Assembly: GCA_900541465.1 (NCBI GenBank)
Contig: UQJY01000023.1
Coordinates: forward strand, 1 to 14,746
DNA from: an uncultured Fusobacterium sp.
Lineage (GTDB): Bacteria > Fusobacteriota > Fusobacteriia > Fusobacteriales > Fusobacteriaceae
Direction: 5' to 3'
DNA: 14,746 bases
In this document: positions 1 to 7,073 of the stretch, piece after piece
How the letters are laid out: every line of letters starts with the position of its first letter
Position numbering within the stretch: the first letter of the stretch is position 1
Translations under genes and position numbers: made by a program
Notes under the pieces: generated by a model
What the model was told of the DNA's origin: nothing
Databases searched by the model: none
The model's input: the letters and a program-made list of their open reading frames with translations, nothing else

Positions 1-1
1 G

Positions 2-445
2 GGACTTGCCATCCTTTTCTTTGCTGCAAAGGGAAGAAATGGAGAAGACCTCTTTGATGAATCACTTCAGCCAAGAACAGGAGAGTATCCGCTTTATCAT
101 CACGGAGATATAAATGCTTTCCATGTGTCTTATTTCAGAAGAAAAGAGCCAGATGAGAGAAGCTTCCACACATGCAACTTAAGAAAGAGCTATGGATTTT
201 ATCTTGTTGCGCAGGGCGCTGATCCTATTCCGGACGTTGCAGATGTATCCGCACCGTACAAGCTTGGTCTTTTAAAATATGAGAATCAGGTACGCTTCTT
301 TGTCAATGACTTAGAAGTATTCAATTTCAACGATGATGGAACAACATATGGTCCATGCTTAGAGGGTGGAAAAATCGGATTTAGACAGCTTGCACCGATG
401 ATAGGAGAGTACTCAAAGCTTAAAGTTTATAGCTTTGAAAATTAA
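2..445 (+). CDS. yesU: YesU-like DUF1961 family protein, 3' part (5' end outside window)
   Basis: The frame is open from base 2 to the TAA at 443-445, giving about 147 residues of a family usually near 220, so roughly the N-terminal third lies upstream of the window. The first in-frame start-like codon, GTG at 125, falls inside conserved sequence and is not the start. I recognise close similarity to Bacillus subtilis YesU from memory: FFAAKGRNGEDLFD, then RTGEYPLYHHGDINAFHVSYF, then RTCNLRKS-like (here HTCNLRKS), GADPIP, DDGTTYGP and GKIGFRQLAPM. The family has a lectin-like beta-sandwich fold and no settled enzymatic activity; in B. subtilis it sits in the rhamnogalacturonan-utilisation yes cluster, so a role in plant or mucin glycan use is an inference. 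Base composition is unlike the neighbours: I counted 27 of 60 G+C in the first line and 24 of 60 at 241-300, against 12 of 60 at 1261-1320. This suggests acquisition by transfer. No terminator was recognised after it. Confidence 0.85.
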   Translation, partial: GLAILFFAAKGRNGEDLFDESLQPRTGEYPLYHHGDINAFHVSYFRRKEPDERSFHTCNLRKSYGFYLVAQGADPIPDVADVSAPYKLGLLKYENQVRFFVNDLEVFNFNDDGTTYGPCLEGGKIGFRQLAPMIGEYSKLKVYSFEN

Positions 446-647
446 AAAAATATAGTTAAGAAAGTGTCTATTTGCATAAAAGGTCGTTTTTGCTATGAAC
501 TAAAAAAAAATTGAATAGACATCCAAAATTTGTCCGTTCTACCTAATGACAAATGATAAATTTTTAACAAAAAATAGAAAAATTTAATTTTTTTAGAACA
601 AAAAGTAAAAAAAGTATTGAAAATAAAGAAGAAAAAATAAATATATT
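446..647. other. AT-rich spacer with two inverted repeats
   Basis: There is no convincing gene here. It separates the GC-richer yesU-like gene from rplS. Two inverted repeats are visible: 464-473 with 513-522 (core TGTCTATT/AATAGACA, wobble pairs at both ends, with a smaller hairpin at 474-493 inside) and 528-534 with 548-554 (ATTTGTC/GACAAAT). Neither is followed by a T-run, so they are not typical intrinsic terminators. From about 555 to 647 the sequence is nearly pure A/T, as expected upstream of a strong promoter. Confidence 0.5.
464..522. repeat. Inverted repeat, 10-bp arms, with nested hairpin
   Basis: The arms at 464-473 and 513-522 pair over ten positions: eight Watson-Crick pairs in the middle and a G-T wobble at each end. 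Inside lies a second small hairpin at 474-480/487-493 with one mismatch. The position between a gene of unusual composition and the native rplS unit allows it to be a remnant of a mobile-element end, but there is no transposase and no target duplication that I can see. It could equally be an RNA structure at the end of the yesU-like transcript. Confidence 0.4.
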
Positions 648-676
648 TTGACAAGAAAGAAAAGATATGTTAAAAT
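648..676 (+). promoter_or_regulatory. rplS promoter
   Basis: A perfect -35 box TTGACA lies at 648-653, followed after exactly 17 bases by TAAAAT at 671-676. The -10 box is extended by TG at 668-669. Transcription would start near 683, leaving a leader of about 67 bases before the rplS start codon. The preceding 90 bases are A/T-rich and could act as an UP element. This is a housekeeping sigma-70-type promoter of near-consensus quality, as expected for a ribosomal protein gene. Confidence 0.85.
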
Positions 677-692
677 AACTACGCTATATAAA

Positions 693-736
693 TAGATATT
701 CCTCTTTAATGAAAAGGAATATTAAATGAATATCTA
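693..736 (+). promoter_or_regulatory. rplS leader with two mutually exclusive hairpins
   Basis: Bases 696-702 (ATATTCC) pair with 716-722 (GGAATAT), with T703-A715 and T705-707/A712-714 continuing the stem around a bulged C704 and an AATG loop. Alternatively, 693-701 pairs perfectly with 728-736 (core AGATATTC/GAATATCT). The two folds share the 5' arm and so exclude each other. The second one ends three bases before the Shine-Dalgarno AGGAGG at 739-744. Such a switch between an early hairpin and one beside the ribosome site would suit autoregulation by L19, for which leaders are known in other phyla; the regulatory role here is inference. Confidence 0.45.
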
Positions 737-749
737 ACAGGAGGAAAAA

Positions 750-1100
750 ATGAAAGAAAGATTAATCGCATTAATTGAAAAAGACTACCTAAGAACTGAC
801 ATACCTCAATTCAAAGCTGGGGATACAATCGCAGTTTACTACAAGGTAAAAGAAGGAAACAAAGAAAGAGTTCAACTTTTCCAAGGAACAGTAATCAGAG
901 TAGCTGGTTCTGGAATCGCAAAAACATTTACAGTTAGAAAAGTTGTAGACGGAGTAGGTGTTGAAAGAATAATCCCTATGAACTCTCCAATGGTTGACAA
1001 AATTGAAGTGTTAAAAGTAGGAAAAGTAAGAAGAAGCAAACTTTACTACCTAAGAGGATTATCTGGTAAACAAGCTAGAATCAAAGAACTTAGAAAATAG
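750..1100 (+). CDS. rplS: 50S ribosomal protein L19
   Basis: This protein of the large ribosomal subunit lies at the 30S-50S interface. The 116-residue length is normal. Family hallmarks are visible: the N-terminal helix with [11 protein letters not shown] (residues 17-27), [10 protein letters not shown] (40-49), the FTVRK segment (60-64), [13 protein letters not shown] (68-80) and the basic C-terminal stretch [15 protein letters not shown] (93-107). ATG at 750 follows AGGAGG at 739-744 with five bases between. The gene has its own promoter and terminator, so it is monocistronic here rather than inside the rpsP-rimM-trmD-rplS operon common in other bacteria. The neighbouring lepB keeps the rplS-lepB adjacency seen in many Firmicutes. 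Codons are less A/T-biased at third positions than in lepB, as expected for a highly expressed gene. Confidence 0.98.
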   Translation: MKERLIALIEKDYLRTDIPQFKAGDTIAVYYKVKEGNKERVQLFQGTVIRVAGSGIAKTFTVRKVVDGVGVERIIPMNSPMVDKIEVLKVGKVRRSKLYYLRGLSGKQARIKELRK

Positions 1101-1105
1101 TTTCG

Positions 1106-1143
1106 AAAAGCTAAGGGTGTTATATACCTTTAGCTTTTTTTCA
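1106..1143 (+). terminator. Intrinsic terminator of rplS
   Basis: A 13-base stem (1106-1118 with 1126-1138, one G-T wobble) closes a seven-base loop and runs directly into a T-run from 1133 to 1140, interrupted by CA and then continuing with T. It starts six bases after the rplS stop codon. Confidence 0.9.
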
Positions 1144-1150
1144 TTTTTTG

Positions 1151-1159
1151 TGATAAAAT
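1151..1159 (+). promoter_or_regulatory. Candidate extended -10 promoter for the lepB operon
   Basis: TGATAAAAT at 1151-1159 fits an extended -10 box (TG, one base, TAAAAT), the same -10 hexamer as the rplS promoter. No good -35 box is present at the right distance, where the terminator stem lies. An operon promoter is expected in this gap because a strong terminator precedes it. The start would be near 1166. Confidence 0.4.
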
Positions 1160-1211
1160 ATGTCCATGAATGTTAATAAATTAAAAGATTAAAAAGAGAG
1201 GAAACATAAAA

Positions 1212-2144
1212 ATGAGCAGAGAAAATCTTGTGATAAATGGAATATTTTATTTTATATTAACGGCATTTTTTATTTATATATTTGTGAGAGAAAAATATCT
1301 TGTAGAAAAAATTACAAAATACAGAGACAGATTTTCTGAAAAAATTATAACTATTTTTGGAATAAAAGGTGAAGGAAGTAAAAAAGCAGTTCATAAAATT
1401 GTAAATGGTTCAGAAGCAATTATAACAGCTGTAGTGTTAGTTTTAATAATTCAAAGATTTTATATTGGAAATTTTATGGTTCCTACAGGATCAATGGAAA
1501 AAACAATAATGCCGAAAGACAGACTTTTTGGAAATATGGTTGTGTATAAATTTAAAGCTCCTAAAAGAGAAGATATAGTTGTTTTTAAAGAACCTGTTGA
1601 AAATAAAGTTCTTTATACAAAAAGAGTGATGGGACTTCCAGGAGAAAAAATAAATATAAGAAACGGACATCTTTTTGCAGATGGAAGAGAAATTGATTCG
1701 AGAGAATATTCAGCTCTTGGAATGATAGGATTTGACACATGGGTTGTCCCTAAAAAAAATGATGTGATAATAATCAAACCTGGAATGAACTATAACGAAG
1801 AATATCAAAAAGTAAATTTTGATATTGGAAAAGTTCAAAAACTTCTTATGGAAAATGGAAATATAGATATAATTGAGCAGTTTCTTCCAAAATTAAAATT
1901 TTATGTAAACGGAGAAGAAACAGGAATGATTTTAGATTATCTTCATGACGAAAATATTTTGAAAAAAATAACTTCTGGAGAGACAGTTGAAATTGTTCTT
2001 GATGAAGACTGCTATTTTATGCTTGGGGATAACACAAACGGAAGTTATGACTCAAGATTTTGGGGATTTGTAAAAGACAGCAGAATAAGAGGAAAGGCAG
2101 TTGTAAGGTTCTGGCCTTTAAACAGAATATCTCTGCTTAAATAA
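1212..2144 (+). CDS. lepB: Signal peptidase I
   Basis: This membrane-bound serine protease removes signal peptides from exported proteins, using a Ser-Lys dyad. The nucleophile is Ser94 in VPTGSMEKT, and the general base is Lys137 in YTKRVMGLPGE. The later conserved boxes FMLGDNTNGSYDSRFWG (near residues 265-285) and the RFWP end are present. Two membrane segments are predicted at about 8-25 and 67-84, the second directly before the catalytic serine, leaving the catalytic domain outside the membrane. At 310 residues it is longer than many Gram-positive enzymes; the extra length lies in the cap region between about 170 and 260. ATG at 1212 follows GAGAGG near 1196-1201. It is the first gene of a packed operon continuing with the acetyltransferase 16 bases on. 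The SLH protein later in this window is the sort of substrate it would process. Confidence 0.96.
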   Translation: MSRENLVINGIFYFILTAFFIYIFVREKYLVEKITKYRDRFSEKIITIFGIKGEGSKKAVHKIVNGSEAIITAVVLVLIIQRFYIGNFMVPTGSMEKTIMPKDRLFGNMVVYKFKAPKREDIVVFKEPVENKVLYTKRVMGLPGEKINIRNGHLFADGREIDSREYSALGMIGFDTWVVPKKNDVIIIKPGMNYNEEYQKVNFDIGKVQKLLMENGNIDIIEQFLPKLKFYVNGEETGMILDYLHDENILKKITSGETVEIVLDEDCYFMLGDNTNGSYDSRFWGFVKDSRIRGKAVVRFWPLNRISLLK

Positions 2145-2150
2145 GAAATT

Positions 2151-2154
2151 GGAG
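2151..2154 (+). promoter_or_regulatory. Shine-Dalgarno site that sets the acetyltransferase start
   Basis: GGAG at 2151-2154 lies within codons of the longest open frame, which begins with TTG at 2149. It stands three bases before ATG 2158 and six before ATG 2161. The spacing favours 2161 as the true start. Confidence 0.55.
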
Positions 2155-2160
2155 TTAATG

Positions 2161-2580
2161 ATGTTTACAATTTGTGAAAATAACAGTTCAGAAGAAATAT
2201 ATAATCTTGAAAAAGAAATTTTTAAAAATAGTGCCTACACATTAAAACAGATAGAAGATATAAATACTATGCCTGATATGTATAAAATAATTTCTGTAAA
2301 AGATGAAAAGGGAATAACAGCGGGATATGTTATTATTTTTAACAACAGTGATTCTCTTGAAATTATGAAAATAGGTGTAAACCCAAAATACAGACAGAAA
2401 GGTTTTGGAACTATTCTTATAAACGAAATGAAAAAATCAAGAATGGAAATTTTTCTTGAAGTTCGTGAAGGAAATATAACAGCCAGAGAATTTTATAAAA
2501 AAAACGGTTTTAAAGAGGCCGGCAAAAGAAAAAATTATTATCGCGACACAGGAGAAAGTGCAATAATAATGGTATATTAA
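2161..2580 (+). CDS. GNAT family N-acetyltransferase, RimI-like
   Basis: The protein belongs to the acetyl-CoA-dependent GNAT superfamily. The CoA-binding motif A is clear: IGVNPKYRQKGFGTILI with the R-x-x-G-x-G core (RQKGFG), followed by motif B, LEVREGNITAREFYKKNGF, and the typical RKNYYRDTGESAIIM end found in ribosomal-protein S18 alanine acetyltransferase-like enzymes. RimI is therefore the best guess, but GNAT substrates cannot be fixed from sequence and I leave the symbol blank. The frame opens at TTG 2149 (143 residues), but the GGAG site makes ATG 2161 (139 residues) more likely; ATG 2158 is also possible. It lies 16 bases after lepB and 23 before purB in the same operon. Confidence 0.85.
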   Translation: MFTICENNSSEEIYNLEKEIFKNSAYTLKQIEDINTMPDMYKIISVKDEKGITAGYVIIFNNSDSLEIMKIGVNPKYRQKGFGTILINEMKKSRMEIFLEVREGNITAREFYKKNGFKEAGKRKNYYRDTGESAIIMVY

Positions 2581-2603
2581 ATTTATTTAAATAAAGGAGT
2601 TTT

Positions 2604-4037
2604 ATGGAAAAAAATATTTATTCAAATCCATTGGTAGAAAGATACAGTTCTAAAGAGATGCTTGAGATTTTTTCTCCAAAAAATAAATTTTCAACTTGGA
2701 GAAAATTATGGGTGGCTCTTGCTGAAAGCGAAAAAGAATTAGGGCTTAATATTACAGATGAGCAGATAAAAGATATGAAAGAACATATCTACGATATTGA
2801 TTTTGAAATGGCAAAGAAAAGAGAAAAAGAAGTGAGACATGATGTTATGGCTCATGTTTATACTTTTGGAATGCAGGCAAAATCAGCTATGCCTATAATT
2901 CATCTTGGAGCAACAAGTGCTTATGTAGGAGATAATACAGATTTAATTCAAATAAAAGAAGGGCTTGCTCTTTTAAGAAAAGAGATTGTAAATGTAATGG
3001 ACGGTCTTTCTAAATTTGCAATTGAATATAAAGGAATGCCGACTCTTGGGTTTACTCATTTTCAGGCAGCTCAGCTTACAACTGTAGGAAAAAGAGCAAC
3101 TCTTTGGCTTCAAAGTCTTTTACTTGATTTTGAAGAACTTGAATTTAGAGATAAAACTTTAAGATTCAGAGGAGTTAAAGGGACAACAGGAACTCAGGCA
3201 AGTTTTGAAGAATTATTTGATGGAAATTTTGAAAAAGTAAAAACTCTTGATGAGATGGTAACAGAAAAAGCTGGCTTCAAAAAAAGATTTATGGTTGCAG
3301 GTCAGACTTATGATAGAAAAATTGATTCTGAAATAATGAATCTTTTATCAAATATAGCTCAATCAGCACATAAATTTACAAATGATTTGAGACTTTTACA
3401 GCATTTGAAAGAAGTGGAAGAACCCTTTGAAAAAAATCAGATTGGTTCATCAGCTATGGCATATAAAAGAAATCCAATGAGAAGTGAAAGAATTTCATCT
3501 CTTGCAAAATTTGTTATAGCTCTTCAGCAAAGTACAGCTATGACAGCTTCAACTCAATGGTTTGAAAGAACACTAGATGATTCTGCAAATAAAAGACTTT
3601 CTCTTCCACAGGCTTTCTTAGCAGTAGATGCAATTCTTATTATATGGAAAAATATTTTAGACGGTCTTGTTGTATATCCTAAAATGATAGAGAAACATAT
3701 AATGGCTGAACTTCCATTTATGGCAACAGAGTATATAATAATGGAAGGTGTAAAAAATGGCGGGGACAGACAGGAGCTTCATGAAAAAATAAGAGTTCAC
3801 TCAATGGAAGCCGGAAAAATGGTAAAAGTTCATGGTCTTGAAAATGATTTGATAGAAAGAATTGTAAATGACCCAAGTTTTAATATAGATAAAGAAAAAT
3901 TAAAAGAGATATTATCACCTAAGAATTTCATAGGATTTGCAGAAGAACAGACAGAAGAATTTATTAAGATTGAAATAAAACCAATTTTAGATAAATATTC
4001 TGATCTTATTGGAATGAATGCAGATCTTAAGGTGTAG
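2604..4037 (+). CDS. purB: Adenylosuccinate lyase
   Basis: This enzyme works twice in purine synthesis, splitting fumarate from SAICAR to give AICAR and from adenylosuccinate to give AMP. It is a cytosolic homotetramer of the fumarase/aspartase superfamily. The superfamily signature loop is GSSAMAYKRNP at residues 281-291, whose serine is the likely catalytic base. The conserved histidines lie in VRHDVMAH (His79) and GFTHFQAAQ (His152), and the substrate-binding TGTQASF segment is at 195-201. At 477 residues it belongs to the longer class common in clostridia and fusobacteria rather than the 430-residue Bacillus type. ATG 2604 follows AAAGGAG with normal spacing. The stop is two bases from the next gene, so translation is probably coupled. 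Confidence 0.97.
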   Translation: MEKNIYSNPLVERYSSKEMLEIFSPKNKFSTWRKLWVALAESEKELGLNITDEQIKDMKEHIYDIDFEMAKKREKEVRHDVMAHVYTFGMQAKSAMPIIHLGATSAYVGDNTDLIQIKEGLALLRKEIVNVMDGLSKFAIEYKGMPTLGFTHFQAAQLTTVGKRATLWLQSLLLDFEELEFRDKTLRFRGVKGTTGTQASFEELFDGNFEKVKTLDEMVTEKAGFKKRFMVAGQTYDRKIDSEIMNLLSNIAQSAHKFTNDLRLLQHLKEVEEPFEKNQIGSSAMAYKRNPMRSERISSLAKFVIALQQSTAMTASTQWFERTLDDSANKRLSLPQAFLAVDAILIIWKNILDGLVVYPKMIEKHIMAELPFMATEYIIMEGVKNGGDRQELHEKIRVHSMEAGKMVKVHGLENDLIERIVNDPSFNIDKEKLKEILSPKNFIGFAEEQTEEFIKIEIKPILDKYSDLIGMNADLKV

Positions 4038-4039
4038 TT

Positions 4040-4582
4040 ATGGCAGAAATAAAAAACTTGGAAGATAGAAAGAAAATAAGAAAAGAAAAATATCTTGTAT
4101 TTTTAATTTTACTTTCTCTTTATCTTTCGTTGGCAGAAGCCTTAATTCCAAAACCTTTTCCGTGGCTTAAACTGGGTCTTGCAAATATAGGAACAATAAT
4201 AGCTTTAGAAAAATTTGGAAAAAGAATGGCTGTAGAAGTGACTTTATGCAGAATAATAATTCAGGGAATAATGCTTGGAACACTTTTCTCTCCGGGATTT
4301 ATAATAAGTCTTGTTTCGGGGGCAGTGAGTGTAAATATAATGATTTTTCTTTATAATTTTAGGAAAAATTTAAGCCTTATTTCTATAAGTGTTTTATCAG
4401 CACTTATTCATAATTTTATACAGCTTATAGTTGTTTATTTTTTAATGTTCAGAAACATGAATATCCACTCAAGATATATAATGTTTTTTATAGTGGGATT
4501 TCTTTTTTTAGGGTGTGCTGCCGGAGCAGTGACAGGGTTTATAGGAGAAAAATTATTACTTAGAAGGAGTTGTGAAAGATGA
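4040..4582 (+). CDS. Gx transporter family membrane protein (ECF S-component-like; HepS1-like annotation)
   Basis: This is a polytopic membrane protein of 180 residues with a charged N-terminus (about residues 1-18) and five or six hydrophobic segments. The stretch EALIPKPFPWLKLGLANI (about 34-51), followed by GTIIAL and the helix RMAVEVTLCRIIIQGIMLGT, is typical of the family often labelled 'Gx transporter' or 'heptaprenyl diphosphate synthase component I'. These proteins resemble substrate-binding S components of ECF transporters, so vitamin or small-metabolite uptake is a reasonable inference; the prenyl synthase label is not supported by any catalytic motif. The start is two bases after purB and the stop overlaps the glmM start (ATGA at 4579-4582), so it is translationally coupled on both sides. 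Its substrate is unknown. Confidence 0.8.
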   Translation: MAEIKNLEDRKKIRKEKYLVFLILLSLYLSLAEALIPKPFPWLKLGLANIGTIIALEKFGKRMAVEVTLCRIIIQGIMLGTLFSPGFIISLVSGAVSVNIMIFLYNFRKNLSLISISVLSALIHNFIQLIVVYFLMFRNMNIHSRYIMFFIVGFLFLGCAAGAVTGFIGEKLLLRRSCER

Positions 4583-5937
4583 GAAAATATTTTGGTACAG
4601 ACGGAGTAAGAGGAGAAGCAAATAGAGAACTTACAGCAGAGCTTGCAATGAGATTAGGATATGCTTTAGGATACTATTTAAGAAAAGAAAATCCAGATAA
4701 GAAAAAATTAAAAGTTATAATGGGATCTGATACAAGAATATCAGGATATATGTTAAGATCAGCACTTTCAGCAGGTCTTAATGCAATGGGTGTAAATATT
4801 GATTTTGTTGGTGTAATTCCAACACCAGGAGTTGCTTTTATAACTCAGGCAAAAGGTGCTGAAGCGGGAATTATGATTTCAGCTTCTCACAATCCAGCAA
4901 AAGACAACGGGATAAAAATCTTTGCAAATGACGGATGTAAACTTCCAGATGAAGTTGAATTAGAACTTGAAAAATATATGGATAACTTTGCTGAAATGAC
5001 AAAAGATCCTCTTTCTGGAGATCAGGTTGGAAAATTTAAATATGCAGAAGATGATTATTTCTTATACAGAGATCACTTAAAATCAATAGTAAAAGGTGAT
5101 TTCTCTGGAATGAAAATAATCTTAGATGCTGCAAACGGATCAGCATACAGAGCTGCTAAAGATGTATTTTTATCTTTAGGAGCAGAAATTGTTGTAATCA
5201 ATGATGCACCAAACGGAAAAAACATAAATGTAAGATGCGGATCAACTCACCCAGAAATTTTATCAAAGGTAGTTATGGGATATGAAGCTGATTTAGGTCT
5301 TGCTTATGACGGAGACGCAGATAGACTTATTGCAGTTGACAGAAACGGAAAAATAGTTGACGGAGATAAGATAATAGCAACTCTTGCTGTTGACATGAAA
5401 AAGAAAAACACTCTTGTAAATAACAGAGTTGTAACAACTGTAATGAGCAACATGGGGCTTGAATCATTCTTAAATGATAATGGAATAGTTCTTGTAAGAG
5501 CAAATGTTGGAGACAGATATGTTCTTGAAAAAATGAAGAGCCAAGGTCTTAACATAGGAGGAGAGCAGTCAGGACACATTATTCTTCTTGACTATGGAAC
5601 AACAGGAGACGGAATTCAGTCATCATTAAAACTTGTTGAAGTTGTAAGAGACAGCGGAAAAACTCTTGATGAGCTTGTTGGAGTAATTCCTGAATGGCCT
5701 CAGGTTTTAATAAATGTAAGAGTAGACAATGTAAAGAAAAATTTATGGAATAAAAATGAAAATATAGTTTCTTTTATTGATGCAAAAGAAAAATTAATGG
5801 GTAACAGCGGAAGAGTTCTTGTAAGAACTTCAGGAACAGAACCAATCGTAAGAGTAATGGTTGAAGGAAAAGATGCAGAAGCAGTAAAAGTTATTGCAGA
5901 AGAAATAGCTGAAGTTGTAAAAAAAGAACTTGCATAG
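4579..5937 (+). CDS. glmM: Phosphoglucosamine mutase
   Basis: The enzyme converts glucosamine-6-phosphate to glucosamine-1-phosphate, the step before UDP-GlcNAc and thus peptidoglycan. All four active-site loops of the alpha-D-phosphohexomutase family are visible: the phosphoserine loop MISASHNP with Ser103 next to HNP, the metal loop DGDADR (244-249), the sugar loop GGEQSGH (327-333) and the phosphate loop RTSGTEP (416-422). The start KYFGTDGVRG is characteristic of GlmM rather than phosphomannomutase. The length of 452 residues is normal. AAGGAG precedes ATG 4579, which overlaps the preceding stop by four bases. The next gene lies 44 bases downstream with no terminator between. Confidence 0.98.
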   Translation: MRKYFGTDGVRGEANRELTAELAMRLGYALGYYLRKENPDKKKLKVIMGSDTRISGYMLRSALSAGLNAMGVNIDFVGVIPTPGVAFITQAKGAEAGIMISASHNPAKDNGIKIFANDGCKLPDEVELELEKYMDNFAEMTKDPLSGDQVGKFKYAEDDYFLYRDHLKSIVKGDFSGMKIILDAANGSAYRAAKDVFLSLGAEIVVINDAPNGKNINVRCGSTHPEILSKVVMGYEADLGLAYDGDADRLIAVDRNGKIVDGDKIIATLAVDMKKKNTLVNNRVVTTVMSNMGLESFLNDNGIVLVRANVGDRYVLEKMKSQGLNIGGEQSGHIILLDYGTTGDGIQSSLKLVEVVRDSGKTLDELVGVIPEWPQVLINVRVDNVKKNLWNKNENIVSFIDAKEKLMGNSGRVLVRTSGTEPIVRVMVEGKDAEAVKVIAEEIAEVVKKELA

Positions 5938-5981
5938 AAAATTAAAAATAATAAATAATAAAAAATCAGGGAGAAAATATA

Positions 5982-6701
5982 ATGTACAAAAATTTTTCTA
6001 AGGTCTATGACAAATTTATGGAAGTCTGTGATTATGATGAGTGGATTGAAATTCTTGAAAGACACATAAAAGAAAACAATCCTGAGGGGAAAAAAATCTT
6101 AGATTTAGGGTGCGGGACAGGAAAAAATTTGCTCAAACTGTCAGAGAAGTATGAATGTTCTGGTCTGGATTTGTCAGAGGAGATGCTTAAGAGAGCCAAA
6201 ATAAGACTAAAGGGTAAAAATGTACCATTGTTTCTGGGCGATATGAGAGCATTTGACACTGGAGAAAAATATGACATTATATTTTCTTTTTTTGATACTG
6301 TAAATCATCTTACATCAACTGAAGATTTAATGGATTTATTCAACAGTGTAAGAAATTCCTTGAATAATGGAGGAATTTATGTCTTTGATGTTGTTGACAG
6401 AGAATTTATGGATAAAATGTTTGCAAATGATGTATATGCAGATAACAGAAAAGATTTTGCTGTTATCTGGGAGCATTTTTATGATGAAGAGGAAAATATT
6501 GACCAAATCGAAGCTACTTATTTTGTGAAAAATAAAAATAGAACTTTTGACAGGCTGACAGAGTACTATGAGAAGAGAATTTTCACAGAAAATGAAATTT
6601 TTAACTGTTCAAAAAATGCTCGATTAAACCTTGTAAAATACGAAAAAAATGATAAAATAGCAGGTAAGAGATTTTTTTATGTTTTAAAGAATGAAAATTA
6701 A
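5982..6701 (+). CDS. Class I SAM-dependent methyltransferase, target unknown
   Basis: The protein has a Rossmann-type methyltransferase fold. Motif I is ILDLGCGTGKNLLKL (about residues 39-53), the acidic end of beta-2 is SGLDLSEEML (60-69), motif II is LFLGDMRAF with FSFFDTVNHL after it, and the helix-strand LNNGGIYVFDV follows. The C-terminal half (about 150-239) holds a beta-rich stretch with IWEHFYDEEENIDQIEATYF, seen in a family of uncharacterised methyltransferases in Firmicutes and Fusobacteria. I cannot assign the substrate. A GGGAG site precedes ATG 5982 at normal spacing. It is the last gene of the lepB operon; the following 135 bases are almost pure A/T with no clear terminator. Confidence 0.85.
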   Translation: MYKNFSKVYDKFMEVCDYDEWIEILERHIKENNPEGKKILDLGCGTGKNLLKLSEKYECSGLDLSEEMLKRAKIRLKGKNVPLFLGDMRAFDTGEKYDIIFSFFDTVNHLTSTEDLMDLFNSVRNSLNNGGIYVFDVVDREFMDKMFANDVYADNRKDFAVIWEHFYDEEENIDQIEATYFVKNKNRTFDRLTEYYEKRIFTENEIFNCSKNARLNLVKYEKNDKIAGKRFFYVLKNEN

Positions 6702-6836
6702 AAAATGAAAATAAATTTTTAAAAATGTACGAAAATGAATAAAAAATTTTTTAATATGAAAAAATAGTATATGAAGGTAAAATTTTCGAACAAAATTATA
6801 ATTATTATAGAAAAAACTTTATGAAGGGTATAAAAA

Positions 6837-7049
6837 ATGTTAAAATTTGATAGAGATTTTTTTAAATATTTATCTCTTTTAGGAACTCTTGGCTTTATAA
6901 TAATGGGAAATATTCTTGTATCTCTTGCTCTATATAAGTATGTAATAGCAAGATATATCTATGACAGCCCGGTGCTTTTTATAATATTTCTTCTGCTTGG
7001 AGTTGCCAGCGGGTTTTACAGTGTGTATCAGCAGATAATGAAAAAATAA
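6837..7049 (+). CDS. atpZ: AtpZ-like small membrane protein of the ATP synthase operon
   Basis: This 70-residue protein has two hydrophobic helices (about 11-34 and 45-62) with a short charged loop between and the AtpZ-like pattern of a glycine-rich first helix (LLGTLGFIIMGNI) and GVASGFYSVY in the second. AtpZ proteins are encoded at the head of many bacterial atp operons together with AtpI; proposed roles are Mg2+/Ca2+ supply and assembly help for the membrane sector. GAAGGG stands seven to eight bases before ATG 6837. The identification rests largely on size, topology and position, since the family diverges fast. The gap of 76 bases to the next gene contains a probable promoter, so this gene may be transcribed partly apart from the rest. 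Confidence 0.65.
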   Translation: MLKFDRDFFKYLSLLGTLGFIIMGNILVSLALYKYVIARYIYDSPVLFIIFLLLGVASGFYSVYQQIMKK

Positions 7050-7051
7050 AA

Positions 7052-7073
7052 AACTTGACTTTGTAGTCAGGTT
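7052..7073 (+). repeat. Inverted repeat overlapping the atpI promoter -35 box
   Basis: The arms at 7052-7060 (AACTTGACT) and 7065-7073 (AGTCAGGTT) pair over nine positions with one wobble around a TTGT loop. The left arm contains the TTGACT -35 box. No T-run follows, so it is not an intrinsic terminator. It is suited to be an operator site or, in read-through RNA from atpZ, a processing or stabilising hairpin. Confidence 0.5.

Noticed and set aside
5304..6277. Open frames on the minus strand opposite glmM and the methyltransferase (about 80-120 codons)
   Set aside because: They lie opposite strongly conserved genes, show serine/phenylalanine-rich composition typical of antisense translation of A/T-rich DNA, and lack ribosome sites.
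6702..6760. A/T-only inverted repeats as a terminator of the methyltransferase gene
   Set aside because: The stems contain only A-T pairs with no G-C, so they would be too weak to terminate reliably.
6797..6802. Perfect TATAAT before atpZ as a promoter for the whole atp operon
   Set aside because: No -35 box stands at 15-19 bases upstream and there is no TG extension; in such A/T-rich sequence the hexamer occurs by chance. A promoter here remains possible but is not supported.
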